A stretch of 64,000 nucleotides of DNA. Source: CAVVEQ01 sp963802095. GTDB taxonomy: Bacteria > Chloroflexota > Anaerolineae > Anaerolineales > Anaerolineaceae. The DNA lies in NCBI GenBank assembly GCA_963802095.1, contig CAWDHI010000001.1, forward strand, positions 558,001 through 622,000. The letters are read 5' to 3'. The translations under genes and the position numbers were made by a program. Of the stretch, positions 17,255 through 25,430 are shown piece after piece. A model generated the notes under the pieces. The model was not told the origin of the DNA, searched no databases, and worked only from the letters and a program-made list of their open reading frames with translations. How positions within the stretch are numbered: the stretch's first letter is position 1; each line of letters opens with the position of its first letter.

Positions 17255-17727
17255 GAAAACAGGCAAATTCAGAAGATTGTTTCGTATGCGGCCTCAAGAA
17301 TCCATCTGGCCTTAAATTATCGTTTCATGAACACCCGGATGGCACGGTGCGAACTAATCTGATCATTCATCCGGATTTCCAAGGGTGGCCGGGGATCGCA
17401 CATGGCGGCATTATTGCTACATTGTTGGATGAAGTAACCGCCAGGGTATACATGAACGATTCCACCGGAAATAAATTAATGCTCACTGGGAAATTGGAAG
17501 TCCGGTATAGAAAACCGGTTCCGATCGGTGAATCTATTGAGGTAATAGGCATCCCGATGGGAGAAAACGGAAGGACCGCAACCGCCAGGGGTGAGCTGCG
17601 GGATTCCAAAGGCCTTCTGTTGGCTGAAGCAATCACAACGATGGTTCAGGCACCTGAAAATGTTGTCAAGCAGATGGATTTGGGCTCACGGCAATGGGTT
17701 CAAGCTCCGGACGAGGATAGAAAATGA
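17251..17727 (+). CDS. PaaI-type hotdog thioesterase
   Basis: A 158-residue hotdog-fold protein. It starts at ATG 17251, which overlaps the preceding stop (ATGA); a longer reading frame would only extend into the luciferase-like gene. The motif WPGIAHGGIIATLLDE (HGG followed by Asp/Glu) is the PaaI active-site helix region. The N-terminal CFVCGLKNPSGLKLSF is common in this subgroup. The family hydrolyses acyl-CoA thioesters. Its stop overlaps the next gene as ATGA, so it is translationally coupled to the molybdenum hydroxylase subunits. This hints at a CoA-linked or aromatic substrate for the pathway. Confidence 0.84.
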   Translation: MRKQANSEDCFVCGLKNPSGLKLSFHEHPDGTVRTNLIIHPDFQGWPGIAHGGIIATLLDEVTARVYMNDSTGNKLMLTGKLEVRYRKPVPIGESIEVIGIPMGENGRTATARGELRDSKGLLLAEAITTMVQAPENVVKQMDLGSRQWVQAPDEDRK

Positions 17728-18488
17728 TCATTGAATATCTGCGACCAGATACGATTGATGAGGCAATTGATCTCCTCAAGCGTCAAAACCCCAAATCGAT
17801 TCCCCTGGGTGGCGGAACAAGTCTAGCGCAAATAAGATCAACGGATGCTACCGCAGTCATCGATCTTCAAGCCCTTGGGATGCGGGAAATCGAAATAAAA
17901 GATGGTTTCCTGGAGATCGGTGCGAATGTAACATTGCAACAACTTCATGATTTTTCACAGGTTCCCCCCGCTATTCAAGCAGCTATTACCAGGCAGGGGA
18001 ATTTCAATTTACGCCAAATGGCAACTGTTGGGGGGACTGTCGCTTCGGCTGGTGGTGAGTCCCCCTTTAATGCACTTCTTCAGGCTTGCAATGCGGAAAT
18101 CATTTGGCAACCAGCAATGAAACCGTTTTTTTTCAAAGAATTTAACCGGGATTATCGAAGAAATAATCCAGGATTCATCTCCGGGATTAGAATTCCATTT
18201 CCTTCAAGATATGCGCTGGAAAGTGTCAGCCGGACTCCACTCAGTGAATCTATAATTTGCGTCTGTGGAGCAGTTCAACTGGATGGAACCTCCAGAATCG
18301 TGATAACTGACGCCTCCAATCCACTTGCCTCGGTTCTATTCGAAGGCCGGTTGGATCCAAGCGAACCCGATTCTCATGTTATCGCGTCAAAATGGGTCGA
18401 CAAAAATAATTTCCCGGACCAATACCTGGGAGGAATCCTTATAGAATTGCTCGACCGCGTATTCACCGAACTTCGAAAGGAGGTTTAA
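17724..18488 (+). CDS. Molybdenum hydroxylase FAD-binding subunit (YgfM/CoxM-like)
   Basis: A 254-residue FAD-binding subunit of the xanthine oxidase family. The N-terminal YLRPDTIDEAIDLLKRQNPK leads to SIPLGGGTSLAQI (FAD diphosphate loop). The second FAD motif is MATVGGTVASAGGESPFNALL, resembling the usual TxGGNI/L...D region with GGT in place of GGN. The protein is slightly short but comparable to YgfM. Start and stop positions (ATGA overlap upstream, one-base gap downstream) pair it with the fused FeS/Mo subunit that follows. It passes electrons from the Fe-S clusters to a flavin-linked acceptor. Confidence 0.87.
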   Translation: MIIEYLRPDTIDEAIDLLKRQNPKSIPLGGGTSLAQIRSTDATAVIDLQALGMREIEIKDGFLEIGANVTLQQLHDFSQVPPAIQAAITRQGNFNLRQMATVGGTVASAGGESPFNALLQACNAEIIWQPAMKPFFFKEFNRDYRRNNPGFISGIRIPFPSRYALESVSRTPLSESIICVCGAVQLDGTSRIVITDASNPLASVLFEGRLDPSEPDSHVIASKWVDKNNFPDQYLGGILIELLDRVFTELRKEV

Positions 18489-18489
18489 G

Positions 18490-21474
18490 ATGTCTGCCAT
18501 TCAACTAAAGATCAACCAGAAAACGATCCAGGTCGAATGCCTGCCAGCGGATACCCTCCTGGACGTTCTGCGCCGAAATGGCTATTTTGGAGTTAAATCA
18601 GGCGGATGCAAAAAAGGGGAGTGTGGTGCTTGCACAATCCTCCTTGACGGAAAGCCTGTCAATTCCTGCTGTATGTTGGCTATGCAAGCGCAGGGACACT
18701 CCATAGAAACGATCGAAGGTATGGGGGACCACCCGCAGAAAGGGTGGAAGGAAAGCCCGGGTTTGAATGTGATTCAGCAGGCGTTTATTCAAACAGGTGC
18801 GATTCAATGCGGGTATTGCACACCTGCGATGGTCCTCGCGATTCGATCTCTCCTAGACGATAATAAAAGGCCAACCGAAGAAGAAGTTCGGAAGTACCTC
18901 TCAGGGGTTCTATGTCGCTGTACGGGTTACCAGAAACCAGTTCAGGCGGCTTTGCTAGCCGCCAGCATGATGCGAGGAGAAACAGAACCGGGAGCAACCC
19001 TAGCATATCCGATAAATATTATCCCACCGTATGATTGGCGAGAAGGAGATCTGGGAAATAACTTCGTGCCTAACGATCAGCTAACCCGCTTGAAAGTCAT
19101 GCCGAAAATTCAACTCCCCACTGAAAAACCCATGTATCAACAAGTCGGAAAACCGCAACCCAAAGTGGATGCAATAAAGCTTGCCCAAGGAAAACCGGCA
19201 TTTACGGCTGATATCGAAATGCGCGGGATGCTATATGCAAAAGTTCTGCATAGTCCTTACGCACACGCCAACATTAAATCCATTCGGACGAATGAGGCCA
19301 AATCTCTACCGGGAGTGTCTGCGGTTTTGACCTGGCAGGATATCCCAAGGGTGGTCTATTCCACCGCGGGGCAATCTGATCCCATACCGGGTCCATTGGA
19401 TACATTCTCCCTCGATAACAAGGTCCGGTTTGTGGGAGACCGGGTTGCATTTGTTGCAGCAGAGACAGAACAGATCGCGGAAAAAGCGCTTGGATTAATC
19501 GATGTCGAGTATGAAATCCTCCCGCATATCCTGGATTCACGCGACGCCATGAAACCTGGGGCGGTGATAATTCATGACGAGCCTGAATTGGTTCCATTCG
19601 CTGATTCGGACGCAGATCAGAATCTAGCCGCAAAAATTCGCATAGATATCGGAAATCTGGACAAGGGGTTTTCTGAAGCGGATGAGATTTTCGAAGGAGA
19701 TTACGACGTTTCCAAAGTCCAGCAAGCGCATATCGAGCCTCATGTGGTCGTCACATACTGGGATGAAGATGACCGGTTGGTTATCCGATCGAGTACCCAG
19801 GTACCATTCCATATCCGCAGGGTCCTGGCTCCTGTTTTGAACTTGCCGGTTAAACGTATCCGGGTGATCAAACCCCGGATAGGCGGAGGTTTTGGAGGCA
19901 AACAGGAAATATTAATGGAGGATGTGGCTGCCCACCTAACAATTGCCACTGGTAGACCGGTTAAATACGAATTCACTAGGTCAGAAGAATTCACCTCATC
20001 CCGTTCGCGTCACCCCATGCGCATCCACATGAAAACCGGAGTAAAGAAAGATGGAACCATCACAGCCAACGAAATGACCGTGCTCAGCGACACCGGTGCG
20101 TATGGCTGCCATGCGCTCACTGTCACCGGAAATACCGGACATAAATCCATGGCACTTTATGTTGGTGATGGTTCTTATCGACAAACACCAAATATCCGTT
20201 TCCATGCCGATGTCGTTTATACAAATACGCCACCCTCAGGTGCTTTTCGAGGTTATGGTGTGCCCCAAGGTTACTGGGCGGTTGAAAGACATATGGAAAC
20301 AATCGCGAATTCCCTTGGAATGGATCCGGTTGAGTTCCGATTGAAGAACACTTTACGCTCTGGAGAATTGCACCCCTTCAGTACATCATGGAGCGAAGGC
20401 CGTGAACCTCGTCCGGAGACAGTTCACACTGTAGGTTTGGAGGATTGTGTCCGAAAAGGGATGGAACAGATCGGCTGGGGACAAAAATTCGGAAATCCTG
20501 AATGGCAGGCAGTCCCAGGGAAACCTTGGCTCAGGCGAGGTATCGGGATCGCCACAGTCATGCAGGGAACTGCAATTCCATACCTAGATATGGGTGGCGC
20601 GAGCATCAAGATGAACGACGACGGATCCTTTAATTTATTGATCGGAGCAACCGATCTTGGAACAGGCTCCGATACGGTTTTAGGGCAAATGGCTGCTGAG
20701 ATCCTGGGTGTACCAACCGAAGATATCATCGTTTACTCCTCAGACACGGATTTCACTCCTTTTGATAAAGGCGCTTATGCATCCTCCACAACCTATATTT
20801 CCGGTACTGCTGTCTGTAAAGCTGCTGAACTGGTGGCAGAGAAGATAAGAAGCCGGGCTGCCTCTTTGTTGGGAGGGGATGCATCAGAGATCGCCCTAAG
20901 AGGAGGAGCAGCAAGCTTACCGGATGGACGTGTGCTTAGTTTTACTGATATTGCCCTGGATTCATTGCATCACAATAACCAGGAACAGATAATGGCGGTA
21001 GCCTCGTATATGTCTCCTGTTTCTCCTCCGCCATTTGCCGCACAATTTGCTGAAGTGACCGTTGATACCAAAACCGGGCAACTCCGAGTAGACCGCCTGC
21101 TTATGGCAGTGGACTCCGGGATCATCATTAATCCTTTGACCGCCTCAGGGCAGATCGAGGGTGGCATGTCCCAGGCACTCGGTTACGCGGTATGCGAAGA
21201 AATGACTTTTGATGAAAAAGGATGTGTTCATCAGAAGGACCTGGATCATTACCATATTTTCAGGGCGGATGAAATGCCAAAGATGGACGTTATCTTTATC
21301 GAAACCTTTGAACCCAGCCATCCTTTTGGTGTCAAAGCTGTAGCTGAAATCCCGTTGGATGGGGTCGCCCCAGCTGTTGGTAATGCCGTTTGGAACGCTT
21401 GCGGTGCCGAAATTTCCAGTATTCCAATCACACCGGAAAAAATCTGGGGTTCTCTAAATAGGATAAAAAAGTGA
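18490..21474 (+). CDS. Molybdenum hydroxylase, fused 2Fe-2S and Mo-binding subunit (YgfN/XdhD-like)
   Basis: A 994-residue xanthine dehydrogenase-family protein. Residues ~1-165 form the two 2Fe-2S domains: GGCKKGECGACTILLDG for the plant-type cluster, then IQCGYCTPAMVL and LCRCTGYQKPV for the second. Residues ~230-990 form the molybdopterin domains, with IGGGFGGKQE, GAFRGYGVPQGYWAVE and the C-terminal FGVKAVAEIPL holding the presumed catalytic Glu. This FeS-Mo fusion without FAD is the YgfN/XdhD architecture of selenium-dependent hydroxylases. Neighbouring ssnA, yqeB, yqeC and mocA support an SDMH enzyme using molybdopterin cytosine dinucleotide. Its substrate is probably a purine or another N-heterocycle. 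Confidence 0.9.
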   Translation: MSAIQLKINQKTIQVECLPADTLLDVLRRNGYFGVKSGGCKKGECGACTILLDGKPVNSCCMLAMQAQGHSIETIEGMGDHPQKGWKESPGLNVIQQAFIQTGAIQCGYCTPAMVLAIRSLLDDNKRPTEEEVRKYLSGVLCRCTGYQKPVQAALLAASMMRGETEPGATLAYPINIIPPYDWREGDLGNNFVPNDQLTRLKVMPKIQLPTEKPMYQQVGKPQPKVDAIKLAQGKPAFTADIEMRGMLYAKVLHSPYAHANIKSIRTNEAKSLPGVSAVLTWQDIPRVVYSTAGQSDPIPGPLDTFSLDNKVRFVGDRVAFVAAETEQIAEKALGLIDVEYEILPHILDSRDAMKPGAVIIHDEPELVPFADSDADQNLAAKIRIDIGNLDKGFSEADEIFEGDYDVSKVQQAHIEPHVVVTYWDEDDRLVIRSSTQVPFHIRRVLAPVLNLPVKRIRVIKPRIGGGFGGKQEILMEDVAAHLTIATGRPVKYEFTRSEEFTSSRSRHPMRIHMKTGVKKDGTITANEMTVLSDTGAYGCHALTVTGNTGHKSMALYVGDGSYRQTPNIRFHADVVYTNTPPSGAFRGYGVPQGYWAVERHMETIANSLGMDPVEFRLKNTLRSGELHPFSTSWSEGREPRPETVHTVGLEDCVRKGMEQIGWGQKFGNPEWQAVPGKPWLRRGIGIATVMQGTAIPYLDMGGASIKMNDDGSFNLLIGATDLGTGSDTVLGQMAAEILGVPTEDIIVYSSDTDFTPFDKGAYASSTTYISGTAVCKAAELVAEKIRSRAASLLGGDASEIALRGGAASLPDGRVLSFTDIALDSLHHNNQEQIMAVASYMSPVSPPPFAAQFAEVTVDTKTGQLRVDRLLMAVDSGIIINPLTASGQIEGGMSQALGYAVCEEMTFDEKGCVHQKDLDHYHIFRADEMPKMDVIFIETFEPSHPFGVKAVAEIPLDGVAPAVGNAVWNACGAEISSIPITPEKIWGSLNRIKK

Positions 21475-22826
21475 GTGACCCGACAACAAACGTTTATGTG
21501 ACCGGGCATGTAAATCCAGACACAGACTCAATTGCAGCAGCTCTTGGATATGCCTGGCTTTTAAAAGAACGGGATGGATGGCACACCATCGCAGCCAGAG
21601 CTGGAGCAGTAAATCCACAAACGGCCTGGGTACTTAAGTACCTGCAGGTTGATCCGCCGGTACTTCTAACAGATGCATCGCCCAGGTTTGAGTCTGTCAT
21701 GCGTCGCATGGATACGACAACACCAGACAAACCTCTTCGGGAAGCATGGCTTATTGCCAATCGGACAGGTGGAATCGCTCCGGTATTAAATCCAGACCGA
21801 AGCCCGTATGGTCTCATCACTGGTAGGAGCCTTTTCGGTTTTCTCAGCCGCCAGGTTGGGCCAAATCCCCAGATGAATGATCTCAAAGTCACTGATATTT
21901 TGGATTTGCCTTGTTCTGAAGCTGCTGACCGTAATGTAAGTCAATTTCAGGCATCGACCAGGATTCGGGATGTCATTAATCGTGTCCTTAGGACCGAAGG
22001 GGATGAATTCTGGGTGCTTGATGATGACCAAAAATACGCAGGAATCTGCCGTCAAAAGGATCTACTGGAACCTCCGCGCCTGAGAATCGTTCTGGTGGAT
22101 CACAACGAAGCCCAACAATCGGTAGCATCTTTGGACGAAGCAGAGTTGATCGAGATTTTAGATCACCACCGGCTAGGAAACCCGCCAACCCATACGCCCA
22201 TCCGCTTTACAGTGGATATCGTGGGTTCAACCAGCACTCTTATCTCTGAACTCACAGAGGAGGCCGGGTTAAGCCTTCCACCGAAGCTCGCTGGTGTATT
22301 AATGGCGGGTTTGCTTTCGGATACTCTTATCCTGAGCTCTCCCACAACCACTGCCCGTGATAAAAAAGCCGCTGAACGGCTCGCCCGCTGGGCGTTCATT
22401 GCAGGTTCAATTCTCGAAGGAGAAACGATCCAATCTTTCGGGCAAAAAATCCTTTCAGCCAGCGCCGGTTTGGGTTCGAGACCAGCCAGCGAGCTGATCT
22501 TCCAGGATATGAAGACTTATTCAAGCGAGAAAACCAGGTTTGCAATTTCGCAGATCGAAGTGAATGATATGTATGAAATTGGAGAAAATGTCCAAGTCCT
22601 TGAAGATGCCCTGAAAAGCCTTAAAATCAAAGAAGGTTTAGATTTCGCGATGTTGATGGTCACTGACGTGGTTCAAAGTGCCAGCCGCATTATCCTGATG
22701 GATCCACCCGGTGAGCTGGGTGATTTACCCTACAGCCCTTTACCTGATGGAACCTATCTGGCGGAAGGTGTGGTTTCGCGAAAAAAGCAACTCTTACCGG
22801 TCGTGCTTGGTTTATTGGAGAATTAA
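21471..22826 (+). CDS. CBS-regulated family II (Mn-dependent) inorganic pyrophosphatase
   Basis: A 451-residue DHH-family phosphatase. The first metal motif is VTGHVNPDTDSIAAALGYAW; later come LVDHNEA, ILDHHRLG (DHH) and a C-terminal DHHA2 domain with MLMVTDVVQSASRII. Between about residues 70 and 195 lies an insertion with CBS-like halves (PYGLITGRSLFGFL and KYAGICRQKDLL), which suggests adenine-nucleotide regulation. The GTG start overlaps the hydroxylase stop (GTGA), so it is tightly coupled. Pyrophosphate is released by both CofC and MocA in this operon, which gives the enzyme a plausible job of pulling those steps forward. Confidence 0.88.
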   Translation: MSDPTTNVYVTGHVNPDTDSIAAALGYAWLLKERDGWHTIAARAGAVNPQTAWVLKYLQVDPPVLLTDASPRFESVMRRMDTTTPDKPLREAWLIANRTGGIAPVLNPDRSPYGLITGRSLFGFLSRQVGPNPQMNDLKVTDILDLPCSEAADRNVSQFQASTRIRDVINRVLRTEGDEFWVLDDDQKYAGICRQKDLLEPPRLRIVLVDHNEAQQSVASLDEAELIEILDHHRLGNPPTHTPIRFTVDIVGSTSTLISELTEEAGLSLPPKLAGVLMAGLLSDTLILSSPTTTARDKKAAERLARWAFIAGSILEGETIQSFGQKILSASAGLGSRPASELIFQDMKTYSSEKTRFAISQIEVNDMYEIGENVQVLEDALKSLKIKEGLDFAMLMVTDVVQSASRIILMDPPGELGDLPYSPLPDGTYLAEGVVSRKKQLLPVVLGLLEN

Positions 22827-23618
22827 ATGTCCATCTTATCAGAAGCAGGCGAACTTGAGAAAAATGGCATCTCAGCTGCCCTTTGCACCATTATCCAGAG
22901 TACAGGTTCCACACCCCGGCATACCGGTAGCAAAATGATCGTTTATCCGGATGGCAGGATTTCAGGGTCTGTAGGTGGCGGCTTGATCGAAAACAAGGTG
23001 ATTGAGGAAGCATTGGACGCCATCCGTGTAGGAAAATCGCGTAAAGCGTCCTATGACCTTGTAGACCCCGCAAGAGGGGATGTTGGTGTGTGCGGAGGTC
23101 ATGTGGAGGTATATATCGAACCGATCGCACAAAAACCGTTACTGGTGGTTATCGGGGGTGGTCATGTTGGCAAGGCGGTATTGCATCTAGGCAAGTGGTT
23201 GGGATTCAGGACAGTGGTCAGCGATGACCGCCCGGAATTTTGTACGCCGGAAACAAACCCGGATGCTGATCAGTTTTTCCCTGTTCCTATGGAGGACCTA
23301 GTAAATCATCTGGAGATCAATCGCGATTCTTACCTCGTATTAACAACTCGTGGGTATGATGTGGATATAAAAGGAATACCTGTGTTAATGGAAAAGAAAC
23401 CTGCATTTCTGGGTGTGATCGGATCAAAAAGAAGATGGATTGTCACTAGGAAAGGTCTCCTGGAAAAAGGACTATCGGCAGAAACTATTGCAGAAATCCG
23501 CTCTCCTTTAGGGCTTGAATTGAACGCCGAGATCCCTGAGGAAATCGCCGTCAGCATCATGGCTGAAGTCATCATGGTGCGGAATGAAGGCAGCGGAAAA
23601 AGCATGAAATACGATTAA
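22827..23618 (+). CDS. xdhC: XdhC-family molybdenum cofactor maturation protein
   Basis: A 263-residue XdhC/CoxF-type protein. The N-terminal XdhC domain contains STGSTPRHTGSKMIVYPDGR and SGSVGGGLIEN; the C-terminal Rossmann domain contains LLVVIGGGHVGKAVLHLGKW and GVIGSKRRW. XdhC holds Moco and assists insertion of the terminal sulfido (possibly selenido) ligand before delivery to the apo-hydroxylase. It follows the pyrophosphatase without a gap and precedes the second hydroxylase. Both hydroxylases of the locus may depend on it. Confidence 0.9.
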   Translation: MSILSEAGELEKNGISAALCTIIQSTGSTPRHTGSKMIVYPDGRISGSVGGGLIENKVIEEALDAIRVGKSRKASYDLVDPARGDVGVCGGHVEVYIEPIAQKPLLVVIGGGHVGKAVLHLGKWLGFRTVVSDDRPEFCTPETNPDADQFFPVPMEDLVNHLEINRDSYLVLTTRGYDVDIKGIPVLMEKKPAFLGVIGSKRRWIVTRKGLLEKGLSAETIAEIRSPLGLELNAEIPEEIAVSIMAEVIMVRNEGSGKSMKYD

Positions 23619-23627
23619 GGCACAACC

Positions 23628-25046
23628 ATGTACCAGAAATATATCAACGCTGCCAATCTTGATGACGCAATAAAGATCCTTGAAAAGGACAAGGGATCTG
23701 CCCGAATAATTGCCGGCGCGACAGATCTCATGCTGGAGATGGAACGCGGTACCCGAACTGGTATTGAAACCTTGGTGGATATTTCTCGTGCTTCCAACTG
23801 CAATTTTATTACGTTAGGTGAAGATAACACCATCCACATCGGGCCTATGGTTACCCATAACCAGGCAGCAAGTTCAAAATTGATCCGGGAATTTGGTTTC
23901 CCGTTATCCCAGGCATGCTGGTCGGTAGGCAGTCCACAAATTCGCAACCGTGGGACCATTGCGGGTAACTTGATCACCGCATCTCCAGCAAACGATACTA
24001 TTCCCGCGCTGATCGCTCTAAACGCCTCGGTCATACTGGTTTCCAGCCGGGGAAAACGACTTGTCAACTTGCGGGAATTCTACCTTGGAGTGAGAAAAAC
24101 CGTCCTTGCGGATGATGAGCTCCTTTCTGAGATCATCTTTCCCGCCATGGCAATATCGCAAAAAGGAGTATTCTTCAAATACGCTTTGCGAGAAGCGCAG
24201 GCGATATCAGTGGTTAATTTCGCCGCAATCCTGGATGCGAGAGACGGGATTGTCCGATCTGCAAACCTTGCACTAGGTTGTGTTGCGCCAACAATTATTC
24301 GGGCAACTTCTGCGGAAAAATACTTAGTCGGGAAACCGCTTGACGGGAAAACGATTGAATCCACAGCGATTTTGGCAGTAGAGGAGACCAAACCAATTAC
24401 CGATTTACGGGGCTCTGTTAATTACAGGAAGATATCGGTAAAAAATGCAGTCAGGGATGGCTTATTGTTAATCCTCGATGGCCGGGAAAAGGAATCCCTT
24501 CCCCAGGAACCGATTTGCCTCCAGGGAAGTAACCCCTTCCAGGTGACACCAATCGAAAGTACCTCTGAGTATTCCATGGAGGATCAGATAAGATCAACAA
24601 TAAATGGGAGACCATTCTCAGGGCATGCAAAAGGCCACCCCAATCTTCTCCGATTCATAAGGGACGAGGCAGGTTTAACCGGTTCTAAAGAAGGTTGCAC
24701 GGAGGGAGAATGCGGAGCCTGCACCATCTTCTTAGATGGTGCTGCCGTTATGGGATGCCTTGTGCCTGTGTTCCGGGCTGACCAGGCGAAAGTTGTAACT
24801 GTGGAAAAGCTAACTTCTCAAAACGGAAAACCCCACACAGTTCAACAAGCATTCATCGAAGAAGGAGCAGTGCAATGCGGTTATTGCACACCGGGTTTCG
24901 TAATGAGCGCGGTAAAACTACTTGAAGAGCGACCCAATCCAACACGTGAAGAGATAAAGCAGTCCTTGACTGGGAACCTATGCCGCTGCACAGGTTATTA
25001 TCAGATTATTAGTGCTGTCGAAAAGGCAAGCCGGAGGAGAGACTAA
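23628..25046 (+). CDS. Molybdenum hydroxylase FAD-binding and 2Fe-2S fused subunit
   Basis: A 472-residue fusion. Residues ~1-290 form the FAD-binding domain with ARIIAGATDLMLEMERG and IRNRGTIAGNLITASPANDT (FAD motifs). Residues ~320-472 form the two 2Fe-2S domains with GCTEGECGACTIFLDG, VQCGYCTPGFVM and LCRCTGYYQII. The order FAD-then-FeS differs from the classical XdhA of bacteria (FeS-then-FAD). The cognate Mo subunit is the 739-residue protein at 25431, separated by a small membrane protein gene. This enzyme has a different subunit split from the hydroxylase at 17.7-21.5 kb. Confidence 0.9.
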   Translation: MYQKYINAANLDDAIKILEKDKGSARIIAGATDLMLEMERGTRTGIETLVDISRASNCNFITLGEDNTIHIGPMVTHNQAASSKLIREFGFPLSQACWSVGSPQIRNRGTIAGNLITASPANDTIPALIALNASVILVSSRGKRLVNLREFYLGVRKTVLADDELLSEIIFPAMAISQKGVFFKYALREAQAISVVNFAAILDARDGIVRSANLALGCVAPTIIRATSAEKYLVGKPLDGKTIESTAILAVEETKPITDLRGSVNYRKISVKNAVRDGLLLILDGREKESLPQEPICLQGSNPFQVTPIESTSEYSMEDQIRSTINGRPFSGHAKGHPNLLRFIRDEAGLTGSKEGCTEGECGACTIFLDGAAVMGCLVPVFRADQAKVVTVEKLTSQNGKPHTVQQAFIEEGAVQCGYCTPGFVMSAVKLLEERPNPTREEIKQSLTGNLCRCTGYYQIISAVEKASRRRD

Positions 25047-25047
25047 C

Positions 25048-25416
25048 ATGTCCCATGAGAGCCGATTTTCCAACAAACCAAGAATCAAAAATGAGCAAAA
25101 GCAAGCGCATCCCATCTGGAGAGGAGTAGGATTCGGCCTGATGGTGCTGCTACCAATCATTTCATATGCAACCGCATTGATCTTAATCGATATGAATAAT
25201 ATTGAGCGGTGGATCATGATTCCCCGGGATCTTTTGGTACGTAATCAGGATCCCTTATTGCTCATAAAGTTCTTACTCACGATAATATTAATGGCGGGGT
25301 TTGCGATTGTGCTCACTTTGATCTTCCAGCTCCTGTACTCAATTTTTGGACCCTCCCGATACGGTCCCACGGATGTCCCTCCTGTGGCAGGCCGTTTCAA
25401 GAAGTACAAAAGGTAA
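25048..25416 (+). CDS. Small two-helix membrane protein inside a hydroxylase operon
   Basis: A 122-residue protein starting at ATG 25048, with GGAGGAGAG about eight bases upstream. A basic, hydrophilic N-terminus (~1-25) precedes two clear membrane segments: GFGLMVLLPIISYATALILI (~30-50) and a second from FLLTIILMAGFAIVLTLIFQ (~77-97). A basic C-terminal tail follows (GRFKKYKR). I recognise no family. It lies between the FAD/FeS and Mo-subunit genes of a normally soluble hydroxylase, with gaps of one and 14 bases. It could anchor that enzyme to the membrane or link it to a quinone or lipid partner. Confidence 0.72.
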   Translation: MSHESRFSNKPRIKNEQKQAHPIWRGVGFGLMVLLPIISYATALILIDMNNIERWIMIPRDLLVRNQDPLLLIKFLLTIILMAGFAIVLTLIFQLLYSIFGPSRYGPTDVPPVAGRFKKYKR

Positions 25417-25430
25417 TCCGGAGAATATAA

